NCBI GenBank assembly: GCA_964486295.1
Contig: CAZAMF010000010.1
Coordinates: forward strand, 1-64,000
Origin: CALBZG01 sp964486295
GTDB taxonomy: Bacteria > Bacillota > Clostridia > Peptostreptococcales > Anaerovoracaceae
Reading direction: 5' to 3'
Length of the DNA: 64,000 bases
Made by a program: the position numbers and the translations under genes. Positions 50,086 through 59,021 of this stretch are shown piece by piece; positions within the stretch are counted from its first letter, which is position 1, and each line of letters starts with the position of its first letter. A model generated the notes under the pieces. That model had not been told where the DNA came from. It saw nothing but the letters and a program-made list of their open reading frames with translations, and searched no databases.

Positions 50086-51747
50086 ATGACAACAGGATTT
50101 GGTAATTTCAAAAGAAAAACTGCCATTATAGCAGTCGTATGCATGATTTTAACTTTAATCCCTTCAAGCTCATTCGCATTAGAAACTTCTGATATTTCTA
50201 ATCATTGGGCAGGAAGTACAATCCAAAGCTGGATAGACAAGGGCCTTGTAAAGGGATATGAGGATGGGACATTTAAACCAGAAAATAATATCACTAGAGC
50301 AGAATTCATGACTCTTGTAAATGGCGCTTTTGGATACACTAAAACAGCTACAACAAATTACAAAGATGTTGCAACAGATTCTTGGTATGCAAATGCTATA
50401 GCTAAGGCAACTGCAGCGGGTTATATAACTGGTTATCCCGATGGAACTATGAGACCAGATAATCCGATTAGCAGAGAAGAAGCAGCTTCAATTATAACAA
50501 AAATTACTAAATATACGGAAAACGCAGAGGCTGCCAACAAATTTGCGGATGCAGCATCAATGACATGGAGTAAGGGTCTAATTGGTGCAGTTTCAAGCGC
50601 AAATATTATGAATGGATATCCTGACGGTACTTTCGTACCCCAATATTATATTAAGAGATGCGAAGCTATTGTATCACTAAATAGGATTATAAGTGCTCCA
50701 GCAGCTCCTTCAGTAACAATGAACGACGACACAAACAAAGTGTTTGGAATGACAACGGGAATGGAATACAAACTAGATTCTAATAGTCCGGTGGCATATA
50801 ATGCTGACGTTTTTAATGAAATTGATTTCAGTGGCAGTCACACTTTACTAGTTCGATTCGCTGCTTCCGGTGAAATGCCAGCAAGCTTATCAACAACCTT
50901 AACATTCACAACGAACGCAGCAATAATTGGTGGTGGTGGCAGTGGCAGTGGAATCTCAACTGTTGCAGTAAGTGATATAAAAGTCACACCAACAACAATG
51001 ACCTTACCAGCAGGGGGAGCAACAGGAACTATAACAGCAACAATAACTCCTGATAATGCTACTAACAAGACAATAACTTGGACGACAAGTGATGCGAATG
51101 TAGCAACTGTTACCAATGGAGTAGTAACACCGGTTGCAGCAGGAACAGCAACCATTACCGCGACATCTGCTGCAGGCGGTAGTAAAAAAGCAGACTGTGT
51201 TGTTACAGTTAAAATAGCGGCAACAATGGCCACAACTGGTCTTACTGGAATCCATGGAGACAAGGTATATCAGGAATTTCAGATGAAGGTTGGAGATGCT
51301 GTTATCGATCTTAGCGCAACAAATGTAGAAAGCATCAGTGTAGTAAACCCAGATGCAACAGAGGTAACATTAACTCCAGATACAGACAGTACACTGTGGT
51401 TCAATGTACAAAAGGCAACTGGTGATTACAAGTATACTGTAATTGACAAAACCGGAAAAACCTATGAAGCCACATTGGCTTGGACAGCACCTACGGAAGT
51501 AACGGCGATAGCTACTGGACAGTCCGGAGATCATGAAGGGATAACCTATGCAGAATACAAATTAGGAGAGCTTGATCTTTCGAGTTTTGATGCAATGTAC
51601 GAATTTAAAGCCGATAAAACAATCGTTGCTCTAACTGCTAATACAGACACAAACCTTTGGTTTAATGTAGGAAGCCCAGTTGGGAACTATACCTTCCTGG
51701 TTTACAAAGGTGGTGTTTGGAGCAAGGCGGTGATCGCGCAGATATAA
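50086..51747 (+). CDS. SLH-domain surface protein with Ig-like domains
   Basis: A secreted S-layer-anchored protein of 553 residues. Signal peptide about 1-35 (KTAIIAVVCMILTLIPSSSF). Three SLH domains follow (about 36-85, 87-145, 150-205), with the motifs GYEDGTFKPENNITRAEF, GYPDGTMRPDNPISREEA and GYPDGTFVPQYYIKRCEA; the last is degenerate. Next are an X2-like domain, a BIG2 bacterial Ig domain (about 295-378), and two related C-terminal repeats, each with TxTDxxLWFNV. It should bind cell-wall polymers. Base composition is AT-rich. GGAGG precedes the ATG. Confidence 0.93.
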   Translation: MTTGFGNFKRKTAIIAVVCMILTLIPSSSFALETSDISNHWAGSTIQSWIDKGLVKGYEDGTFKPENNITRAEFMTLVNGAFGYTKTATTNYKDVATDSWYANAIAKATAAGYITGYPDGTMRPDNPISREEAASIITKITKYTENAEAANKFADAASMTWSKGLIGAVSSANIMNGYPDGTFVPQYYIKRCEAIVSLNRIISAPAAPSVTMNDDTNKVFGMTTGMEYKLDSNSPVAYNADVFNEIDFSGSHTLLVRFAASGEMPASLSTTLTFTTNAAIIGGGGSGSGISTVAVSDIKVTPTTMTLPAGGATGTITATITPDNATNKTITWTTSDANVATVTNGVVTPVAAGTATITATSAAGGSKKADCVVTVKIAATMATTGLTGIHGDKVYQEFQMKVGDAVIDLSATNVESISVVNPDATEVTLTPDTDSTLWFNVQKATGDYKYTVIDKTGKTYEATLAWTAPTEVTAIATGQSGDHEGITYAEYKLGELDLSSFDAMYEFKADKTIVALTANTDTNLWFNVGSPVGNYTFLVYKGGVWSKAVIAQI

Positions 51748-52054
51748 TAAGGAGATTAAGTTACTAAAAACTAAATCAAGACCTTCCTTCCCAAGCTGAA
51801 CTTACCCGTCAGTAATTGAAGGAGAAACTCAAATCCCCGCGGACAGAGTCGAACGAGGCTAACCTGCGGGGTTTTTTTGTTGTTACCATCTATTAGTCAC
51901 TTTGAGACTGTGGTACAGCAGGTCATAAGAATATAGTGGTTGGATGCTATCTAAATTATAAAAAGTAGCCCCCTGGTTAGAAAAATGAGAATTTTTCGAA
52001 GGACTACTATGTGCTCGTATGGTGAATGGCTTCATACGTTCCGTGCGCCCATTT
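51748..52054. other. non-coding stretch after the SLH gene
   Basis: Contains the terminator at 51835-51878. Beyond it AGTAGCCCCCTGG (51964) and GGACTACTATG (52002) form a loose inverted repeat around AAAAATGAGAATTTTT. This could be debris of a mobile element, but no transposase is present. Confidence 0.4.
51835..51878 (+). terminator. terminator after the SLH gene
   Basis: Stem CCCCGC / GCGGGG with a 25-base loop region and seven T after it. Confidence 0.75.
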
Positions 52055-52100
52055 AAAAAAAACTGCCAGCCCTGAGATTAATATAATCTTTGAGGCTGGC
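52055..52100 (-). terminator. minus-strand terminator
   Basis: CTGCCAGCC / GGCTGGCG stem; on the minus strand it is followed by a run of eight T. It sits right after the small minus-strand ORF at 52112. Confidence 0.8.
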
Positions 52101-52111
52101 GTCGGCTTGCC

Positions 52112-52372
52112 CTACTCTTGAGTTAGATATTCTTCTACCTCTTCAATTGATAAGTCAAAGTCCACTCCGTATTCGATACGGCTGAAATAGGAATCAATAA
52201 TCCTATATCCATTATGTGGAGATCCTAATCTTGACTTTCGTAGATACAACCCTTGTCTCTTTGCTCGTCTGCGGAGCCTCTGCTCCCAGGCTTTATAACT
52301 TGTAGAGTATGCAATCCAAAGAAAATCAAGTTTAGAACCCCCAATAAATAAAATGCCGAAGGGAGGAGTCAA
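52112..52372 (-). CDS. small hypothetical Arg-rich protein
   Basis: Up to 86 residues. The core, AWEQRLRRRAKRQGLYLRKS followed by SPHNGYRIID, matches a kind of short basic protein seen across bacteria, often in accessory DNA. The tail is acidic (DFDLSIEEVEEYL). No clear ribosome site precedes the TTG at 52372, so the N-terminus is uncertain and the gene may be truncated. A terminator lies just downstream, which supports expression. Confidence 0.5.
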   Translation of the reverse strand: MTPPFGILFIGGSKLDFLWIAYSTSYKAWEQRLRRRAKRQGLYLRKSRLGSPHNGYRIIDSYFSRIEYGVDFDLSIEEVEEYLTQE

Positions 52373-52511
52373 TACTACTCAAACACTGAACAGTGTTTCG
52401 CATAAAAGAATTAAGAACGATTATGGCAATATATTTGGTTAGATGATTAATTTTTGGTTATTTTGCTTTTGCAATGAATCCTTAATTCATGGATCTGGAA
52501 GGAGATAATAT

Positions 52512-52900
52512 ATGAAAATTAAGCTGTTTTGGCCAAAATGTACTTATCTTCATAAAGAATGGTGTTCAGAAGGATTGGATTCTTATTGGGTGGAATGCAA
52601 AAATGATGAAGTGATAGAGAAAATTTTCCCTTATTTGTCTATCGAGCAAATTGAAGAAAGTAATAGAAATTATAGACACAAAAAGAGAATGCCAGAGACT
52701 TTGAAATAGAAACAGATAATTATTGCTTTCTTGTATCAAAGAATCTAAGCTCGATCGAATCCTTCCCGTGGTATTACCCTTACGCTGGGCAATGGAATAC
52801 CTATTGCCCGTTTGAAGCAGTAAATGAGTTTCATATCTCCGATTTGAAAGAATTCGAAAACTATGCTGTTGCTATGAATAAACAGGGAAGAGTATACTGA
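52512..52900 (+). pseudogene. frameshifted small hypothetical gene
   Basis: The ATG at 52512 follows GGAAGGAG. Frame one reads 65 residues (MKIKLFWPKCTYLHKEW...) and stops at 52707. A second frame, one base back, reads on smoothly from about 52690: DFEIETDNYCFLVSKN, then FPWYYPYAGQWNTYCPFEAV, and ends at TGA 52898-52900. The joined product would be about 129 residues. An A-run (CACAAAAAGAG near 52678) is close to the switch point. Most likely a decayed gene; a sequencing error or programmed shift is possible. Confidence 0.65.
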
Positions 52901-53021
52901 ATAAGGTTCTTTAATATAAATTGTTTGTTTGCGTTTTGTTATACATCAGGTTCGTCCTTAAGGATATGGTTAACTTCGATTGATATGAAGGCCAATTTCC
53001 GAGTAGTTTTATGGGGGAAAT

Positions 53022-53969
53022 ATGAAAAAGGCAATTCTGGCACTTTTGTTGGTCGGACTTCTTATATCAGCATTTGGATTTGATTCGACGGACGAGCCGA
53101 CAAAAGAGCCTCCTATGCAATTAGCCACTGACGTGCCCGAAAATAATGAAACTGTCAAAGATGTGGATGATGGTGAAGCGCCTACTGACGCATCTACTGA
53201 CGCTTCTATTGAAGATTCTATTGAATTGAGCTTTGAAGGCTGCCGTATCATAACAGTTGATGGCGGGGATTCAAGTGGATACAGAGAGCCCAATGCAGCT
53301 GTTGATATTGGATTCGGAGATCGTGAATATTGGGCGTTTACCAATGGATACGGGCAGCTCGTTAGGGTTATTGCTGAGGAAATCATTCCACAGGATGAAA
53401 GTACTGAACCGGTGACTTCTGACGGCTCTTACTATAACGATAAAGCCAATGTCCCGGGTGTTGAGCTGGATAATTATGACTGTGGGCACGTTATTGCGGA
53501 TTCTCTGGGGGGCGTATCCAATGCATATAATATTACGCCACAGGATAGCACGATGAATCGCTACGGTGATCAGGCGTATATGGAGGAGGTCATTCGAGAT
53601 GCCGGCGGGTGTACAGATTTTGAAGCAATAATCAGCTACCCGGACACCAAAACACAAATCCCTGATCATTATCATTACACCTATACCTTAATGGGAGAAG
53701 TCATTGTTGAAGACTTTGACAATATCAATCCTGAAGGTGAGAACTCAGACAGTATAAATCCTGATGGGGTAAACAAACCATCGAATGAGGGTGCATATGG
53801 CTTTGCTGCAACAAATGGTGAGGACGTCTCCTTGGTTGATACGAACGGGAATGGTCAGGTAACGATCGCAGAGGCTAAGGCGGCGGGGTATAAGATGCCC
53901 ATTTCATCGGACCATTGGCTTTATAAATACATGGATGATCGTGATGGTGATGGACTCGTAGGGGAGTAA
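53022..53969 (+). CDS. secreted DNA/RNA non-specific endonuclease with Ca-binding tail
   Basis: Signal peptide of about 20 residues (KKAILALLLVGLLISAFGF), then an acidic, low-complexity linker. The nuclease domain (about residues 75-235) has YDCGHVIADSLGG, the HNH/betabeta-alpha-Me-like H with downstream NITPQDSTMNRYG carrying the Asn. The C-terminal 60 residues hold two acidic loops, DTNGNGQVTIAEA and DDRDGDGLVGE, that look like EF-hand or Excalibur calcium sites. Probably extracellular and used for nutrient DNA or competition. GGGGG precedes the ATG. Confidence 0.85.
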   Translation: MKKAILALLLVGLLISAFGFDSTDEPTKEPPMQLATDVPENNETVKDVDDGEAPTDASTDASIEDSIELSFEGCRIITVDGGDSSGYREPNAAVDIGFGDREYWAFTNGYGQLVRVIAEEIIPQDESTEPVTSDGSYYNDKANVPGVELDNYDCGHVIADSLGGVSNAYNITPQDSTMNRYGDQAYMEEVIRDAGGCTDFEAIISYPDTKTQIPDHYHYTYTLMGEVIVEDFDNINPEGENSDSINPDGVNKPSNEGAYGFAATNGEDVSLVDTNGNGQVTIAEAKAAGYKMPISSDHWLYKYMDDRDGDGLVGE

Positions 53970-54027
53970 TATGACAGATAAAAACCTGTTTTGAAAGGAT
54001 TGCCGATTACAATAAAGGAGAGCGCAT

Positions 54028-54135
54028 ATGGTAAAAATGAAAGGTTGGCATGTTTAAATTGCAGCTGAAGCATTTGCTGCAGTATTATTTGCACATTGTG
54101 GATACGATGTATCCGTGCGATCGACAAGTGGTTGA
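54028..54135 (+). pseudogene. fragment of a PD-(D/E)XK-like protein gene with in-frame stop
   Basis: GGAGAG then ATG at 54028 reads MVKMKGWHV, stop (TAA at 54055), IAAEAFAAVLFAHCGYDVSV and a second stop at 54133. A family of small nuclease-like proteins starts with KMKGWHxQIAAEAFAAxLFAHxGYDVSVQYG, so the TAA replaces a CAA and the rest of the gene is missing. A remnant, not expressed as a full protein. Confidence 0.65.
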
Positions 54136-54349
54136 CTAAACATCATTATTGATCTTTCCCTGTTAAGCGGAATTTAATAACAAAAAATAACGTAAGGCCT
54201 AGGGCAAAAGAATGTCTCTCGGCCTTTGCGTTGTTTGGCAACCGATTTGCGCGAGATCCATATTATTACATATATAGTGGGATTTGTCACAAAATTCAAT
54301 TTTTTTAAATTTGTATATTGACAATGGGGTGCAATATATTATTATATAG
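54136..54349. other. non-coding stretch before the sigma-54 promoter
   Basis: Contains a hairpin AACGTAAGGCC / GGCCTTTGCGTT (54189-54232), a possible terminator, and AT-rich DNA. No gene seen. Confidence 0.5.
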
Positions 54350-54390
54350 CTTAAACAATATGTTTATACAATAAACAAAAATTGTTTAAG
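54350..54390. promoter_or_regulatory. nested dyads upstream of the sigma-54 promoter (activator site)
   Basis: Outer arms CTTAAACAAT (54350-54359) and ATTGTTTAAG (54381-54390) are a perfect 10-bp pair. Inner arms TGTTTAT (54361-54367) and ATAAACA (54371-54377) are a perfect 7-bp pair. The block ends 14 bases before the -24 element. It is a good candidate for binding by the sigma-54 activator encoded at 62173-63909. Confidence 0.65.
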
Positions 54391-54403
54391 CCTTTGATCA
54401 TGC

Positions 54404-54419
54404 TGGCATGATATTTGCA
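54404..54419 (+). promoter_or_regulatory. sigma-54 (RpoN) promoter
   Basis: TGGCATG-ATAT-TTGCA is a 16-base -24/-12 match to TGGCACG-N4-TTGCA with one mismatch. It is 140 bases upstream of the permease gene, and the matching type of activator is encoded in the same locus. Confidence 0.85.
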
Positions 54420-54559
54420 ATATTTTATGATTAAGACCGCTGAAAAATACAGTTTACTCGAGTTGTGCAAGATAAATTATTTAAATGAATCTTGACGGAA
54501 GGAGGTTTCTTTTTTACTTTCATAAGCAAATCGATATTGATAATTGAAAGGAGAATACT

Positions 54560-56080
54560 ATGAGCAATGAAGCTAATCAAGGGATTCAATCTAAAGAATC
54601 CACGAAGCTGCTCAGAGTCCTTGGTCTTAAAGAAGGAATTACGATGACTACCGGAATGATTGTCGGAGTGGGTTTATTCACGGTAGGCACGAATGGCGTA
54701 GGGATGCTGGGGGGAATGATCGTTGTTTCTACCTTTATCGCATTCCTGATATGCCTCTGGCCGGCTCAGCTATACGGGGAAATGGGTACGATGTTCCCGC
54801 TCGCCGGAGGCACTTATAACTTCGCGCAGAAAGGTGTAAACAAGTTAGTTGCAAATATTGCCGGCTGGAACTACGCCATTGCAATTATTGGCGCTGTGGG
54901 TGCTTCAGCCCTTGCTTTTTCAACTTATTTAGACTTTCTGCTATTAGGCTTTGGAGTCGAACTTAACGTAGACCCTCGTGTCTTTGCCACTATCTTATGT
55001 ATTATCTTTATAGCATTTAATTATGTTGGAATCGGCTTGGCGGCCAAAATGCAAAATGCAATGATTTTCTTCTTCTGGGGCTGCACGATCATATGGTTCT
55101 TTACCGTGACGCCGGAAATCAGTCTGGCGAACTTTTTCAAGGAAAACTCCGCCAGCTGGCCGGGCTTCGGTGTTTTTGTCCAGATCACCGGTTTGATTTG
55201 GTGGTGTTTTGCGGGCTTTGAGATGGTTGCGGGACTCGCGGGTGAAATCAAGTATCCGAGAATAACGATCCCAAGAATACTCCTGATCTCGCCGTTCATC
55301 GTATTTGCGATCACGGCTATTTTCCAATGGTATATTACCGGCCTGGTTCCACCGACAGCTGCAAATTACGAAATGCTGATGGTCTCGGAAGCCCCTTATG
55401 CGGAAGGCCTTGTCTCTGTGGGGATCCTCGGAACTCGTCTTATCATCCTTTGCGTCGGGATTGCTTTCGGCGGAGTCATCGCATTAATGAACCCTGGCAT
55501 CAGCGGAACAGCCCGCTATATCTACCAAATGGGCGACGAAGGCGTGCTTCCAAAGTTTTTCAGCAAAGTCCATCCCAAATATCACACCCCGCATATATCA
55601 GTATTGTTCGTTGGCCTTGTAGCGCTTGCTCTGGTCATGACAAATTCACTGGTATTTATAGCTTCACTGAGTTTGTTCTCAATTCTTGCTTGTTACATTA
55701 TAGGTTTCTGTTCCTATATAGGGCTGAGAATCCGCTTCCCTGAGATAGATCGCCCATACAAGGCACCTGGAGGTTTAGCCGGCGCCGTCATCAGCATAAT
55801 CCTTTATGCAGTGTTGATGTCTCAGATAGGGATTGAAGCTTTATATACCGGAATCGGGTTCAGCGTTTTTGCAACATTATTCTATCTGGTTAAAACACGC
55901 ATATTCAAAGGCGAAATTTATGAGGCGGCAATCGATACTTATACACTGCCGGATATGGACATCGAACCACCCGCAGATGAAAAGAAGAAAATGGATCGCT
56001 CCTTTAAAATTTGGCTTTCCGGCGCGGTAGCAGTCGCTTCAATTGCGATTCTTCTCTATGTGTTCGCATACATTTCTTAG
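54560..56080 (+). CDS. APC-family amino acid/polyamine-type permease
   Basis: A 506-residue transporter with 12 or more TM helices. N-terminal LGLKEGITMTTGMIVGVGLF and PLAGGTYNFAQKGVNK are typical of APC carriers, as is the middle WWCFAGFEMVAGLAGEIKYP. It probably imports the substrate of the downstream hydroxylase, perhaps a nitrogen heterocycle or amine-like compound; this is an inference from position. AAAGGAG is 7 bases before the ATG. First gene of the sigma-54 operon; the next starts 37 bases after its stop. Confidence 0.88.
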   Translation: MSNEANQGIQSKESTKLLRVLGLKEGITMTTGMIVGVGLFTVGTNGVGMLGGMIVVSTFIAFLICLWPAQLYGEMGTMFPLAGGTYNFAQKGVNKLVANIAGWNYAIAIIGAVGASALAFSTYLDFLLLGFGVELNVDPRVFATILCIIFIAFNYVGIGLAAKMQNAMIFFFWGCTIIWFFTVTPEISLANFFKENSASWPGFGVFVQITGLIWWCFAGFEMVAGLAGEIKYPRITIPRILLISPFIVFAITAIFQWYITGLVPPTAANYEMLMVSEAPYAEGLVSVGILGTRLIILCVGIAFGGVIALMNPGISGTARYIYQMGDEGVLPKFFSKVHPKYHTPHISVLFVGLVALALVMTNSLVFIASLSLFSILACYIIGFCSYIGLRIRFPEIDRPYKAPGGLAGAVISIILYAVLMSQIGIEALYTGIGFSVFATLFYLVKTRIFKGEIYEAAIDTYTLPDMDIEPPADEKKKMDRSFKIWLSGAVAVASIAILLYVFAYIS

Positions 56081-56117
56081 TAATGATCTAGTTGAAAAAT
56101 GAAAGGAAGAAAAAGGA

Positions 56118-56627
56118 ATGGAAGTATTAAAACTATGTGTTAATGGGACATGGCACGAATTCAAAGTTGGATTGGATATCGAGCCACAGCATACTCTGGC
56201 ATATGTACTGCGTGAAAAATTGGGCCTGCTGGGGACGAAGATATCCTGCGACACCGGCGAATGCGGCGCATGTACTGTGCTTGTCGACGGCAAGGCCACC
56301 CTTTCCTGTATGACGGTTGCTCTTTCGATGGAAGGCCACGAGGTTACCACCATTGAAGGGCTGCAGAAAGACGATCCTGTGATATTAGCTTTTGCTAAAC
56401 AATGCGAACCGGGTTATGGCACTGCGATGCAGTGTGGGTTCTGCACACCCGGTTTTGTAATGTCGGCTAAAGGTCTGCTGAATGAGAATCCTGACCCGAC
56501 AGCGGCTGAAATCAAACATGCGCTTTCAGGGAATTTATGCCGCTGCGGAACATACCCTGCCGCCTTGCAGGCGGTCCTGCATGCCGCTGAAAATATGAGG
56601 AACGGAAAGGAGACCCTGCAAAAATGA
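56118..56627 (+). CDS. molybdenum hydroxylase 2Fe-2S small subunit
   Basis: A 169-residue CoxS/XdhC-type iron-sulfur subunit. Cys44, 49, 52 and 64 (SCDTGECGACTVLVDGK) bind the plant-type 2Fe-2S; Cys106, 109, 141 and 143 (MQCGFCTPGFVMSA, NLCRCG) bind the second. It carries electrons from Moco in the large subunit to FAD. Its ATGA end overlaps the large-subunit start. Confidence 0.96.
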   Translation: MEVLKLCVNGTWHEFKVGLDIEPQHTLAYVLREKLGLLGTKISCDTGECGACTVLVDGKATLSCMTVALSMEGHEVTTIEGLQKDDPVILAFAKQCEPGYGTAMQCGFCTPGFVMSAKGLLNENPDPTAAEIKHALSGNLCRCGTYPAALQAVLHAAENMRNGKETLQK

Positions 56628-59020
56628 TAGAGAAGAAAAAGGCATTTACTTACCGGGTGCCGCGCAAGTATATCGGTCAATACAGACCGCGTTCAGACGG
56701 TTATGAAAAAGCCAGCGGCTTGGCCAAATTTACCGATGATATTACATTAAAGCGCCTGTTCCCGGATATGCTCTATATGAAGATACTCAAAAGCCCTTAT
56801 CCTCATGCCAGGATCAAGCGCATTGACACAAGCAGGGCTGAGGCTTTGCCCGGAGTTAAAGCGATACTGAAATATACCGATCCTGAGATTATGGAATTGA
56901 AAATGACCTCTGCCTGCTGGAGCGATGCTACCGGCTCGCAGGATCAAAAGCGAGGCTGGACTCATGGCGTCCTTGACAGGAAAGTCCTCGGCGATACAGC
57001 TCACTGGGCAGGTGATGAACTGGGCGTGGCAATCGGAGCCGAAGATCCAGAGACAGTAGAAGAAGCTATCAGACTGGTGGATGTCGAGTGGGAGGTGCTT
57101 CCTTTTGTGCTCACTGTTGAGGATGCGCTGAAACCGGAAGCCCCGCTGATACACCCGGAGGTCAACCCGGACAACAATTGCATACCCAATTTCGATTTTA
57201 CAGGGCCGGATATATTCCTTGATCACGGCGACGTAGATAAAGCCTTCGCTGAAGCGGATGTAATCGTGGAAACGGCGTGCACTCACGGCAATGCCCAGCA
57301 GTGTGCATTGGACTACTGGAGCTGCTGTGTTGAATGGAACAGGAACGACCAAATTACCGTGTGGTCCAATTCCTATGCTGTCGATCAGACCCGCATCCAT
57401 TTTTATGACATGTTCAGCAAGTATAACCTGCCGATGAGCAATATCCGCGTCATAAGCCCATTTGTCGGCGGCAGTCATGGCAGAGGAGATACCGGTGATC
57501 AGCCGTTCTTCCTGCTGTGCGGGTTAATGTCCAGGAAGACCGGTAGGCCGGTGAAATATAGGCAATCTCGCAAAGAGCATTTCCACGATACGCGAACCGC
57601 AGGGCTCGGAAAAGTCAAGATAGGGGCCAAAAGGGACGGCACGATCACGGCGCTTCAGAGTGAATTCGATGGGAATATGGGTGCATATGCCGACATCGGT
57701 ATCGCAGCTGTAAAGTTCGTGCCGGGTGAATGGGCTGAGGCTTGTATCGGACATATTCCAAATATCCGCATGATCGGAAGAGGCGTCTATACCAATACAA
57801 TACCAAGCAGCTGCGTTCGTTCCATCGGTAATATTCACATGAACAACTTTGTGGGCTTGGCCTTGGATACGCTGGCAGAAAAGCTGGATATGGACCCCAT
57901 CGAGCTCGCAATCAAGAACTTGGGGCACCACGTCGTTCCAATCCCAAATCCTTGCGTGGAAGAGGTAGTTCGTGCCGGAGCTCGTCAAATAGGTTGGGAA
58001 AGACGGCATGCGCCTGGTAAAGGCGAATGGTTTGAAGGAACGAAGAAGCGGGGGATCGGCTTTTCCGTTAACAATACATGGCATACGGAAAATCAGGAAA
58101 TTCGGCGAGGCCCTATTCAGGTTTTGATCAAACTCAACCCTGACGGCACGGTCATCCTTGATGCGCCGACTGTTGAAACAGGCCCGGGCTCCAATAGCTG
58201 TGCCATCGCTGCCTGTGCGGAGACGCTCGGCGTCCGGTTTGAAGATGTGCGCTGGATTTCGGTTCAGGATACAGAAACCGGCCTGAAGGATCAGGTACAA
58301 ACGGACAGCGCGGTCTCCTACATTCTGGCAGAGTCAGTAACTCTGTGCGCTCTTGATGTGAAGCGCAGACTGCTGGAGATGGTCGGCGGCAAGCTGAACA
58401 GGGAGCCCGAGGAACTTGATGTAAACGATGGTCGGGTTTTTGTAAAGGCGTCGCCGGATACCGGAATAACCATCAAAGAGTATTATGAATCGATTGATTT
58501 GACGGATGGGGGAAACCTCGTACCGCTGACGGGTTATATAAACAAACCGATCGCTACGAAAGACGTAGGTATTGCCTATATGGCCTGCTTTGCCGAAGTG
58601 GAAGTGGATACGGAAACCGGACAGGTGGACGTGCTTAAACTAGTAGTGCCAAGCGATGGCGGCACTGTAATAAACCCGTCCGGCGCTGAGGGCCAGTTGG
58701 TTGGAGGCCAATGCCAGGGAATGGGAGAATCGCTTTTTGAGGGGATGATTTACGACGAAGCGACAGGCATACCGCTCAACTTCAACTTCGTGGATTACAA
58801 ATTCCCTACCATGGCCGATTTTCCTGACATTGACCCGCTATGCATGGAAGTCTATCAGGGAAATGGATTATTCGGAGCCTGCGGTATGGGTGAAGCTGCC
58901 CCATGCTGTACGCCGAGGGCGATTGAAAATGCGATTTACAATGCGGTAGGCGTGCGAATGAAAGAATTTCCAATAACTCCCGACAAGGTCCTTGAAGCCT
59001 TGGGAAAGGTAGGTGAATAA
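56624..59020 (+). CDS. xanthine dehydrogenase-family molybdopterin large subunit
   Basis: The 798-residue catalytic subunit. Early RPRSDGYEKASGLAKFTDDI and FPDMLYMKILKSPYPHARI are the usual domain start. Moco-binding elements include PFVGGSHGRGDTGDQPFF, RSIGNIHMN and GPGSNSCAIAACAETLG. The C-terminal GACGMGEAAPCCTPRAIENA includes the catalytic Glu of xanthine dehydrogenases. The substrate loop is unusual (SCVRSIGNIHMNNF), so the substrate cannot be assigned; purines, nicotinate or other heterocycles are candidates. ATGA overlap with the small subunit. Confidence 0.94.
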   Translation: MIEKKKAFTYRVPRKYIGQYRPRSDGYEKASGLAKFTDDITLKRLFPDMLYMKILKSPYPHARIKRIDTSRAEALPGVKAILKYTDPEIMELKMTSACWSDATGSQDQKRGWTHGVLDRKVLGDTAHWAGDELGVAIGAEDPETVEEAIRLVDVEWEVLPFVLTVEDALKPEAPLIHPEVNPDNNCIPNFDFTGPDIFLDHGDVDKAFAEADVIVETACTHGNAQQCALDYWSCCVEWNRNDQITVWSNSYAVDQTRIHFYDMFSKYNLPMSNIRVISPFVGGSHGRGDTGDQPFFLLCGLMSRKTGRPVKYRQSRKEHFHDTRTAGLGKVKIGAKRDGTITALQSEFDGNMGAYADIGIAAVKFVPGEWAEACIGHIPNIRMIGRGVYTNTIPSSCVRSIGNIHMNNFVGLALDTLAEKLDMDPIELAIKNLGHHVVPIPNPCVEEVVRAGARQIGWERRHAPGKGEWFEGTKKRGIGFSVNNTWHTENQEIRRGPIQVLIKLNPDGTVILDAPTVETGPGSNSCAIAACAETLGVRFEDVRWISVQDTETGLKDQVQTDSAVSYILAESVTLCALDVKRRLLEMVGGKLNREPEELDVNDGRVFVKASPDTGITIKEYYESIDLTDGGNLVPLTGYINKPIATKDVGIAYMACFAEVEVDTETGQVDVLKLVVPSDGGTVINPSGAEGQLVGGQCQGMGESLFEGMIYDEATGIPLNFNFVDYKFPTMADFPDIDPLCMEVYQGNGLFGACGMGEAAPCCTPRAIENAIYNAVGVRMKEFPITPDKVLEALGKVGE

Positions 59021-59021
59021 T

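Noticed and set aside
50941..51230. Simple-repeat or CRISPR-like array in the SLH gene
   Set aside because: The repeated look comes from Thr/Ala-rich codons of the BIG2 domain; there are no spaced direct repeats.
51955..52020. Inverted repeat as insertion-sequence end
   Set aside because: The arms are loose, and no transposase or target duplication is visible.
56747..57478. Minus-strand frames inside the Mo hydroxylase large subunit
   Set aside because: Antisense to a gene with full family motifs and no own start signals.
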